From assembly GCF_030814835.1 (NCBI RefSeq), contig NZ_JAUSVS010000003.1, positions 62,001-126,000 on the forward strand: a DNA stretch of 64,000 bases, read 5' to 3'. This document shows positions 57,963-64,000 of this stretch, in pieces; positions within the stretch are counted from its first letter, which is position 1; every line of letters starts with the position of its first letter. The DNA is from Caulobacter ginsengisoli (GTDB lineage Bacteria > Pseudomonadota > Alphaproteobacteria > Caulobacterales > Caulobacteraceae). Made by a program: the position numbers and the translations under genes. The notes below the pieces were generated by a model. That model saw only the letters and a program-made list of their open reading frames with translations, ran no database searches and was not told where the DNA came from.

Positions 57963-58835
57963 ATGGGCGGCTGGGTGCTGGGGGTGATCGGCGGATCGGG
58001 CCTCTATGAGATCGAGGGGCTGGCCAACAGGCGCTGGGTGAAGGCCGACAGTCCCTGGGGCGAGCCGTCGGACGAGTTGCTGACGGGTGAGATCGGCGAT
58101 CTGAAGCTGGTCTTCCTGCCGCGCCATGGCCGTGGCCACCGTATCTCGCCGACCGAGGTCAACAGCCGGGCCAATATCGATGTGCTGAAAAGGGCCGGCT
58201 GCACCGACATCCTCTCGGTCTCGGCGGTGGGGTCGCTGCGGGAGGAGTATGCGCCCGGCGATTTCGCCCTGGTCGACCAGTATATCGACCGCACCTTCGC
58301 CCGGCCGAAGTCGTTCTTCGGGACGGGTCTGGTGGCCCATGTCTCGATGGCCGACCCGACCTGTCCGCGCCTCTCGGGCCTGGCCGCCGCCGCCGGCCGC
58401 GCCGCCGGCCAGACGGTCGCCGAGGCCGCCACCCTGGTGGTGATGGAGGGCCCGCAGTTCTCGACCCGCGCCGAGAGCGAGCTCTACCGGTCCTGGGGCG
58501 CCGACCTGATCGGCATGACCGCCATGCCCGAGGCCAAGCTGGCCCGCGAGGCCGAGCTGCCCTACGCCACCCTGGCCATGGTCACCGACTACGACTGCTG
58601 GCGCGAGGAGACCGCCGCCGTCGAGGTCTCGGCGGTGATGGAGGTGATGGCCGCCAACGCCGACGGGGCCCGGGCCACCATCGTCAGGCTGGCCGAGGCC
58701 CTGCAGGATGAGCGCCCGGCCTCGCCCATCGACACCTGCCTGGACTATGCGGTGGTCACCAGCCCCTCGGCCTGGGACCCGGCGCGGCTGGCCAAGCTCG
58801 ACGCTATCGGGGCGCGGCGGTTCAAGGATGCCTGA
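57963..58835 (+). CDS. mtnP: S-methyl-5'-thioadenosine phosphorylase
   Basis: A 290-aa enzyme that cuts 5'-methylthioadenosine to adenine and 5-methylthioribose-1-phosphate, a step in methionine salvage after polyamine synthesis. Marks are 'GVIGGSGLYEI', the phosphate loop 'LPRHGRGHRISPTEVN', 'MEGPQFSTRAES' and 'TDYDCW', the last with the Asp pair typical of MTA rather than guanosine phosphorylases. Start ATG follows GGGAGGA. Its end overlaps a convergent gene by 14 bp. Confidence 0.94.
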   Translation: MGGWVLGVIGGSGLYEIEGLANRRWVKADSPWGEPSDELLTGEIGDLKLVFLPRHGRGHRISPTEVNSRANIDVLKRAGCTDILSVSAVGSLREEYAPGDFALVDQYIDRTFARPKSFFGTGLVAHVSMADPTCPRLSGLAAAAGRAAGQTVAEAATLVVMEGPQFSTRAESELYRSWGADLIGMTAMPEAKLAREAELPYATLAMVTDYDCWREETAAVEVSAVMEVMAANADGARATIVRLAEALQDERPASPIDTCLDYAVVTSPSAWDPARLAKLDAIGARRFKDA

Positions 58836-59406
58836 GGCGGGCCAGGGCCTCGGCGTCGTCGATGTCTTCCAGTGACCGGAGCATGGCCACCCGCCGGCCG
58901 GCCAGGTTGGCCAGGGTGTCGGCCAGGGCGTCGGGGCTGGACCAGCGCACACCCTCGAACGGATCAAGCCGGCGCGGCCGGCGCCTGAGCCCGATCAGCC
59001 AGTAGCCGCCGTCCAGGGCCGGGCCGAACACGGCGTCGGCGGCGCCCAGCGCTCGGAAGGCGGCGGCGATGTCGCTCGTCGCGATGCCGGGACTGTCGGT
59101 CCCGATGATCACTGCCGGCCCAGGCGGCAATCGCCGTAGCAACCGCCGCAGACGCTCTCCCAGGCCGCCGGGGCCTTGAGGCAGGGCGGGCAGGCCCATC
59201 AGCCGTCCGGCTGCCTGGTCCGGCGTGACGCAAAGCCAGGTCCGCCAGCGGCGGTCGCAGCCCAGCCGCCGCGCCAGGTCGGCCAGCATGAAGCGCTGGA
59301 ACCGCCAGGCCGCCGCCTCGCCAGCCCCGGCCGCCAGCCGCCGCTTGCCCACCCCCCAGGCCGGGCGGCGGGCGAAGATCACCAGGTGGGGGCGCTCAGC
59401 GGCCAT
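58822..59406 (-). CDS. TIGR04282-type glycosyltransferase-like protein (DUF2064)
   Basis: A 194-aa cytoplasmic nucleotidyl/glycosyltransferase-like protein (GT-A fold, cofC/MobA-like) of the TIGR04282 family. Marks are 'LVIFARRPAWGVGKRRLAAG', 'VIIGTDSPGI' and 'GPALDGGYWLIGL'. The family often sits next to TIGR04283 and is named for arsenosugar clusters. It overlaps the TIGR04283 gene by 11 bp in the same operon. Confidence 0.87.
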   Translation of the reverse strand: MAAERPHLVIFARRPAWGVGKRRLAAGAGEAAAWRFQRFMLADLARRLGCDRRWRTWLCVTPDQAAGRLMGLPALPQGPGGLGERLRRLLRRLPPGPAVIIGTDSPGIATSDIAAAFRALGAADAVFGPALDGGYWLIGLRRRPRRLDPFEGVRWSSPDALADTLANLAGRRVAMLRSLEDIDDAEALARLRHP

Positions 59407-60058
59407 AGACCCTTGCGATCCGCTCGATGGGCGCGCCCAGCCTGAACATCAAAAGGCAGAGCAGGTTGCGGGCGCTGCGCCGCAGCCAGCCGTCGGCCCG
59501 CCAGCGCCGGGACGAGGTCACCGCCTTGACCGGCAGGGCGACCAGCCGCCGCCGGCCAATCCGGCGGACCAGATCGACATCCTCCATCAGCGGCAGGGCC
59601 GCGAACCCGCCGACCGCGTCATAGAGCTCGCGGTGGATCAGCAGCCCCTGGTCGCCATAGGGCAGGGCGAAGGCCCGGGTCCGCGCGGCGACGGCGGCCT
59701 CCAGCCAGCGGGCTCGCCAGTCGGTATCGTCCAGGGCGAAACGGAAAACGGCGGCGCGGCCGGCATGCTGCGCCATGAAAGCCTCGGCCGCCGCTCGCCA
59801 GCCGGGTTCGAGCCGAGTGTCGGCGTGGAGGAACAGCAGCCACGGCCCCTTGACGGCCGCCGCCCCCCGCCGCAGCTGTTCGCCCCGGCCGCGCGGCGAA
59901 GTGATGACGGTCGCGCCGAGGGTCTCGGCCAGCGCCGCCGAACCGTCGGTGGAGCCGCCATCGACGACGACGATCTCATCCGCCTCGGCGACCGACGCCA
60001 AGGTCAGCGGCAGGTCGCTCGCGCCGTTGAGGACTGGGATGACGACGGAAAGGCTCAA
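59396..60058 (-). CDS. TIGR04283-type glycosyltransferase (GT2)
   Basis: A 220-aa family 2 glycosyltransferase. 'SVVIPVLNGASDLPLTLASV' (read in parts), 'EIVVVDGGSTDGS' and 'FLHADTRL' (the metal DxD-like site) are clear. The start is TTG 60058 in a TTGA overlap with the radical SAM stop; an ATG 15 codons upstream would overlap more. Named for arsenosugar pathways, but no arsenic gene is present here. Confidence 0.87.
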   Translation of the reverse strand: MSLSVVIPVLNGASDLPLTLASVAEADEIVVVDGGSTDGSAALAETLGATVITSPRGRGEQLRRGAAAVKGPWLLFLHADTRLEPGWRAAAEAFMAQHAGRAAVFRFALDDTDWRARWLEAAVAARTRAFALPYGDQGLLIHRELYDAVGGFAALPLMEDVDLVRRIGRRRLVALPVKAVTSSRRWRADGWLRRSARNLLCLLMFRLGAPIERIARVYGR

Positions 60059-61047
60059 CGCCCGCTGCAGCTCGCTCCGCCCAGCACGCAGAACCGGGCG
60101 CAATGGGGGTGGTTGAGCGCCACCGAGCCCAGGGCCTGGGACAGACTGGTCCCCAGCTCGAAGCCCGGATCATAAGGCGTCAGGGTGCAGGCCACGACGG
60201 CTGGGGCGGCGGCGCCCTTGCGCTTCACGACCATGCGGCTGGTGGCGCACATCATCGTCTCGGGATGGACGTCCAGGATGCCCCAGCAGGCCTCGGTGAT
60301 CTCCGGGGCGTCGCGGGTGGCGTCCATTTCGGGGAAGAGCACCAGGCGGGTGGCGTTCATGACGTCGAGCTCGACGCCCAGGCCGCGCAGCAGCGCCCCA
60401 TAGGCCGCCCGCGCCACATCTTCGGGCTCGTCGCCCAGCCGCCGTCCGGCCACGGCCAGAGAGAAGCCGTGTTTCGCCAGCCAGGTCAGGCCGGCGATGG
60501 CCGGGGCCCAGGTTCCTTCGCCGCGCTCGGCCTCGTGCACGGCGGGGCTGTGGTGGTCCAGGCTGACCCGCAGGGTGAGGGCCGCGCCGTAGCGGGCCTT
60601 CAGGTCGAGCAGTTGCCGCTCGAACCGCCGCATCGGCCGCATGGCGTTGGTCAGCACCAGCACCTGGCGGCCGGTGGCCAGGGCCGCCTCCAGCATCGGG
60701 ATGATGGCCGGGTTCATGAACGGCTCGCCGCCGGTGAAGCCGATCTCGCGGGTCGTCAGCCCCAGGGCGTCGATCTCGTCCAGGTAGGCCTGGGTCTCGG
60801 CCAGGGTCAGGTAGCTGAGGGCGTCGTTGCGGGGCGAGCTCTCGATGTAGCAGGTCAGGCAGGTGATGTTGCAGAGCGTGCCGGTGTTGAACCACAGGGT
60901 TTCCAGCCCGGTCAGCGCCACGGTCGCTCGGGGCGAGCCGTCCAGGGTGGTGACCGGATCCTGAAACTTGCGCGGGTCCAGTCGCGGCGCCGACGGCGTC
61001 ACGAACGGCGAGCCGCGCAGATCAAAAGCCGTATCCAGTCTGTCCAC
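60055..61047 (-). CDS. Radical SAM enzyme with Cys-rich C-terminal region
   Basis: A 330-aa radical SAM protein. The [4Fe-4S] motif is 'CNITCLTC' (CxxxCxxC), then 'GFTGGEPFMNP' and the expected barrel. The C-terminal region has extra cysteines in 'MMCATSR', 'VVACTLTP' and 'HCARFCVLGGASC', so a second cluster is likely (SPASM-like). The GTG at 61047 follows GGGGAG. Substrate unknown: the group of two glycosyltransferases suggests a sugar- or nucleoside-linked product. Confidence 0.86.
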   Translation of the reverse strand: MDRLDTAFDLRGSPFVTPSAPRLDPRKFQDPVTTLDGSPRATVALTGLETLWFNTGTLCNITCLTCYIESSPRNDALSYLTLAETQAYLDEIDALGLTTREIGFTGGEPFMNPAIIPMLEAALATGRQVLVLTNAMRPMRRFERQLLDLKARYGAALTLRVSLDHHSPAVHEAERGEGTWAPAIAGLTWLAKHGFSLAVAGRRLGDEPEDVARAAYGALLRGLGVELDVMNATRLVLFPEMDATRDAPEITEACWGILDVHPETMMCATSRMVVKRKGAAAPAVVACTLTPYDPGFELGTSLSQALGSVALNHPHCARFCVLGGASCSGR

Positions 61048-61149
61048 GTAACCATCTCCCCGGCGCAGGCGAAGACTCTCATGCCCGCCCGCTATGGCCA
61101 AGCTTTCGCCGGCGCGTCTAGACTGGTTACCGGACGGGAGCTTCGAAAC

Positions 61150-61866
61150 ATGCAGGTGTTGAAACGGTATCTGCCGCTGGCGGTGCTGGCGGTGGTGGTC
61201 ATCGCCGTATTCGCCAGCGGGGCGGGGAAGTACCTGACCCTCGACGCCCTTCGCCAGCACGAGAGCGAACTGCGGACCTTCGTCGCCGCCAACCTGGTCC
61301 TGGCCCTGCTGATCTTCATCGGCGTCTATGCGGCGGCCACGGCGGTCAGCCTGCCCGGCGCCCTGATCCTGACCCTGGCCGGCGGCTTCCTGTTCGGCCC
61401 CTGGATCGGCGGTTCGGCCACCGTGGTCGGGGCGACCATCGGGGCCATCCTGGTCTTCCTGATCGTGCGCACCTCGCTGGGGGCCAGCCTGCGCGAGCGG
61501 GCGGAGGCCTCGGGCGGGCGGCTGAAGGCGGTGATCGACGGCGTCGCCGCCGGCGCCTTCGGCTACATCCTGACCCTGCGGCTGATCCCGGTGGCGCCCT
61601 TCTGGCTGGTCAATGTCGCCGCGGCCCTGGCCAATGCGCCGCTGCGCGCCTACGCCCTGGCCACCTTCATCGGCATCATGCCGGCCACCTTCATCTATTC
61701 CGGCATCGGCGCCGGCATCGGCAAGGTGCTGGCGGCCGGCGGCAAGCCAGACCTGAAGATCATCTTCCAGCCCTATGTGCTGGGTCCTCTGTTGGCCCTG
61801 GCCCTGCTCTCGCTCGGCACGACCCTCTATCAGCGCTACCGGGCCCGCAAGGGAGCCAAGGTTTGA
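61150..61866 (+). CDS. TVP38/TMEM64-family membrane protein
   Basis: A 238-aa inner-membrane protein of the TVP38/DedA-type SNARE-associated fold. Marks are 'TAVSLPGALILTLAGGFLFG' (read as LPGALILTLAGG) and 'LRLIPVAPFWLVNVAAALA'. About five membrane segments. It starts at ATG 61150 and shares its end with the next gene (TTGA). Relatives carry lipids or undecaprenyl-type molecules across the membrane. Confidence 0.9.
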   Translation: MQVLKRYLPLAVLAVVVIAVFASGAGKYLTLDALRQHESELRTFVAANLVLALLIFIGVYAAATAVSLPGALILTLAGGFLFGPWIGGSATVVGATIGAILVFLIVRTSLGASLRERAEASGGRLKAVIDGVAAGAFGYILTLRLIPVAPFWLVNVAAALANAPLRAYALATFIGIMPATFIYSGIGAGIGKVLAAGGKPDLKIIFQPYVLGPLLALALLSLGTTLYQRYRARKGAKV

Positions 61867-63284
61867 AACAGGAGCGCATCCGGGCTGACCTCGCCATCAT
61901 CGGGGCGGGTTCGGCCGGCCTGTCGGTGGCGGCCGGGGCCGCGCAGCTGGGCCTTTCCGTCGTGCTGTTCGAGCGCGGCGAGATGGGCGGTGACTGCCTG
62001 AACTATGGCTGCGTGCCCTCCAAGGCCCTGATCGCCGCCGCCGACGCCGCCCATGCGGCGCGCGAGGCCAGGGCGTTGGGCGTCGGCGTCTCGGACGTGA
62101 CGGTCGACTTCCCGGCGGTCATGGCCCGGGTTCACAAGGTCATCGCCGAGATCGCCCCCATCGACAGCCAGGAACGCTTCGAAGGCCTGGGCGTGCGGGT
62201 GGTGCGCGAGACCGCCCGCTTCAAGGATCGCCGCACCGTCGAGAGCGAAAGCGTCAAGGTCACCGCCCGCAAGGTCGTCATCGCCGCCGGCTCCCGCGCC
62301 GCCGCGCCGCCCATCCCCGGCCTCGACACGGTCCCCTATCTCACCAACGAGAGCCTGTTCGAACTGACGGCCCTGCCCGAACACCTGATCGTCCTGGGCG
62401 GCGGACCCATCGGGGTGGAGCTGGGCCAGGCCTTCCGCCGACTGGGCGCCAGGGTCACCATCGTCGAGGCCATGACCCTGCTCTCCAAGGAAGATTCGGA
62501 CGCCGCCGCGGTGGTGCTGGACCAACTCGAGGCCGATGGCGTCACCCTGCTGGCCGGCCACAAGGTGGTGCGCATCGAGCCAGGACCGGTCGTGGTCGCC
62601 GAAGGACCGCAGGGCGAGGTCCGCATTGCCGGCTCGCACCTGCTGGTGGCGGTCGGCCGCACGCCCAGTCTCAAGGACCTCAATCTGGAAGCCGCCGGCG
62701 TCGCCCATGACAAGGGCGGGATCACCACCAACGCCGCCCTGCGCACCAGCAACCCCCGCGTCTTCGCCATCGGCGATATTGCCGGGCGGGGCCAGTTCAC
62801 CCATCTGGCCGGGGCCCATGCCGGGCTGTTCGTCCGCCGCGCCCTGTTCGCCTCACCGATCAACGCCGACAGGCTGGTCGTCCCTCGCGTCACCTACAGC
62901 GACCCCGAACTGGCCGCCGTCGGCCTGACCGAGGCCCAGGCCCGCGCCCAGCATGGCGACGCCATCAAGGTGCTGGTTTCGCCCTTCGCCGACAACGACC
63001 GCGCCCAGGCCGAGGGCGACACGCGGGGCTTTGGCAAGCTGGTCCTCTCGGCCAAGGGGCAGATCCTGGGGGCCACCCTGGTCGGCGCCCGGGCCGGCGA
63101 CCACCTGGCCGTCTGGACTCAGGCGATGACTACCAGGCTCAAGCTGAGCAACCTGACCGGCGTCATCGCCCCGTACCCAACCCGGGGCGAGATCAACAAA
63201 CGGCTGGCCGGGCAGTTCTATACGCCAACCCTGTTCTCGCCGGGCGTGCGGCGGCTGGTGTCGGTGCTCAAGCGGCTGGCCTGA
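61863..63284 (+). CDS. FAD-dependent pyridine nucleotide-disulfide oxidoreductase (MerA-like, without HMA domain)
   Basis: A 473-aa flavoprotein. FAD motif 'AIIGAGSAGLSVA', redox disulfide 'GDCLNYGCVPSK' (CxxxxC), NAD(P) motif 'LGGGPIGVELGQA' and the dimer domain are present. The C-terminal His-Glu pair of lipoamide dehydrogenases is changed ('PYPTRGE', no His), and the vicinal cysteines of mercuric reductase are absent. TTG start, TTGA overlap with the TVP38 gene. The target may be a small disulfide, a quinone or a metal. Confidence 0.88.
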   Translation: MKQERIRADLAIIGAGSAGLSVAAGAAQLGLSVVLFERGEMGGDCLNYGCVPSKALIAAADAAHAAREARALGVGVSDVTVDFPAVMARVHKVIAEIAPIDSQERFEGLGVRVVRETARFKDRRTVESESVKVTARKVVIAAGSRAAAPPIPGLDTVPYLTNESLFELTALPEHLIVLGGGPIGVELGQAFRRLGARVTIVEAMTLLSKEDSDAAAVVLDQLEADGVTLLAGHKVVRIEPGPVVVAEGPQGEVRIAGSHLLVAVGRTPSLKDLNLEAAGVAHDKGGITTNAALRTSNPRVFAIGDIAGRGQFTHLAGAHAGLFVRRALFASPINADRLVVPRVTYSDPELAAVGLTEAQARAQHGDAIKVLVSPFADNDRAQAEGDTRGFGKLVLSAKGQILGATLVGARAGDHLAVWTQAMTTRLKLSNLTGVIAPYPTRGEINKRLAGQFYTPTLFSPGVRRLVSVLKRLA

Positions 63285-63353
63285 CGCCTCAACCCGGCGC
63301 AGAATGACGCCACGGGGGCGGCGGCAAGTCCGCCAATCATTGGAGGGGAGATC

Positions 63354-64000
63354 ATGACGAAGTTTCGTGATGGCTGGGTGCGCCTGGCGTTGATCCTGTC
63401 GCTGCTGCTGCCGGTCTATTTCATCGTCGCCGCCCTGGGCACCAAGTTCGGGCTGTTCAACTGGCGGATCGGCTTTGGCCTGCTGGTCTATGTCCTGGGC
63501 AAGTTCGTGCTGTTCGGCGTGCTGGGTTTCGCCCTGATCGCCCTCGTCCTGGCCTTGGTCGTCAGCCCGCGCCGCGGCTGGGGCCGGGCCCTGGTCGCCC
63601 TGTTGATCCCGGTCCTGATGGTGGGGTTCGTGGTCGTGGCCGTCGGCAAGGCCAAGGAGGCGCCGCCGATCCACGACATCGCCACCAACATCCAGGACCC
63701 GCCCAGCTATTCGCCGGCCGTCTCCGCCGCCCGCGCCGCCATCCCGGGCGCCAGCCCCATCGAGTCGATGACGGCGCCGATGTCCACCCTGGCCGCCTAC
63801 AAGGGCAAGGCCGACTTCGCCGACAAGACGGTGGGCGCCCTCGGCCAGAAGGCCAATCCCGATCTCGTCCCGCTGACCCTGCCGCTGACGGTCGCCAACG
63901 CCACCACCCTGGCCGCCTCGGTCGCCCGCGACCAGGGCCTGAAGGTCAGCAAGAGCGATCCGGCCGCCGGCCGTGTCGAAGCGACGGCCGAGAGCTTCTG
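63354..64000 (+). CDS. DUF1499 family membrane protein, cut by window end
   Basis: An ATG at 63354, after TTGGAGGGGAG, opens a frame that runs past the window end (215 codons seen). The N-terminus has three membrane segments (about residues 11-33, 42-68 and 78-99), then the DUF1499 motif 'IHDIATNIQDPP'. Later residues match the family's extended soluble domain. The end is missing. Confidence 0.83.
   Translation, partial: MTKFRDGWVRLALILSLLLPVYFIVAALGTKFGLFNWRIGFGLLVYVLGKFVLFGVLGFALIALVLALVVSPRRGWGRALVALLIPVLMVGFVVVAVGKAKEAPPIHDIATNIQDPPSYSPAVSAARAAIPGASPIESMTAPMSTLAAYKGKADFADKTVGALGQKANPDLVPLTLPLTVANATTLAASVARDQGLKVSKSDPAAGRVEATAESF

Overview
The window is a high-GC stretch of chromosome from an alphaproteobacterium, most likely the Caulobacteraceae (Phenylobacterium/Caulobacter type). 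This is inferred from gene content and style: an RpoH sigma factor with an RpoH box, a J-domain protein next to cobS, a TorF-type porin, DUF1800/DUF1501 and DUF2200 proteins, frequent GTG/TTG starts, and many 4-base start/stop overlaps. Coding density is very high. I see no insertion sequence, integrase, prophage or CRISPR array, so this reads as core or accessory chromosome rather than an island.

Layout. 1-5 kb: a PNPOx-like flavoprotein, tRNA-Arg(CCT), rpoH with a clear terminator, bolA, a J-domain protein, cobS (no cobT beside it), and a cytochrome c'/cytochrome b pair. 5-10 kb: a sulfatase with an atypical active-site motif, a MITE-like inverted repeat, and clpB behind a heat-shock-like promoter. 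10.3-12.7 kb: a tightly overlapping operon of an unknown 162-aa protein, an RtcB-type RNA ligase and release factor H, i.e. a ribosome rescue/RNA repair module. 12.9-16.4 kb: a beta-lactamase-fold protein that has lost its catalytic residues, GFA and GNAT proteins, and enoyl-CoA hydratase. 16.4-20.6 kb: an O-acylation cassette (DUF459 SGNH, second SGNH, MBOAT, small membrane protein). 20.7-28.7 kb: an unknown gene, a hotdog thioesterase, a DUF1800/DUF1501 export pair and an RND efflux pump with its adaptor.

28.8-42.2 kb is a polyamine uptake and catabolism region: outer-membrane porin, GntR/FCD regulator, two glutamine-synthetase-like gamma-glutamylpolyamine synthetases, a PotF/H/I/G transporter, a class III putrescine-type aminotransferase, an amidohydrolase and a PuuB-like FAD oxidase. 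Three identical intergenic 10-bp palindromes (TGTGATCACA) lie before the porin and both synthetase genes, and probably define one regulon. 42.2-47.8 kb: pirin/LysR divergent pair, an orphan hybrid histidine kinase and an SDR oxidoreductase. 47.8-57.4 kb: assorted catabolic enzymes (amidohydrolase, GST, serine hydrolase, APH-like kinase, zinc alcohol dehydrogenase, Baeyer-Villiger-type monooxygenase). 57.5-64 kb: two tiny proteins, MTA phosphorylase, a radical SAM enzyme with two TIGR04282/TIGR04283 glycosyltransferases, a TVP38/TMEM64 membrane protein with a MerA-like flavoprotein, and a DUF1499 gene cut by the window end.

Dispersed palindromic elements recur between genes: a 141-142 bp family at 39.0 and 55.4 kb with a solo hairpin at 4.9 kb, and two unrelated inverted-repeat elements at 7.3 and 40.5 kb. 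All assignments come from reading motifs and context; no database search was run.
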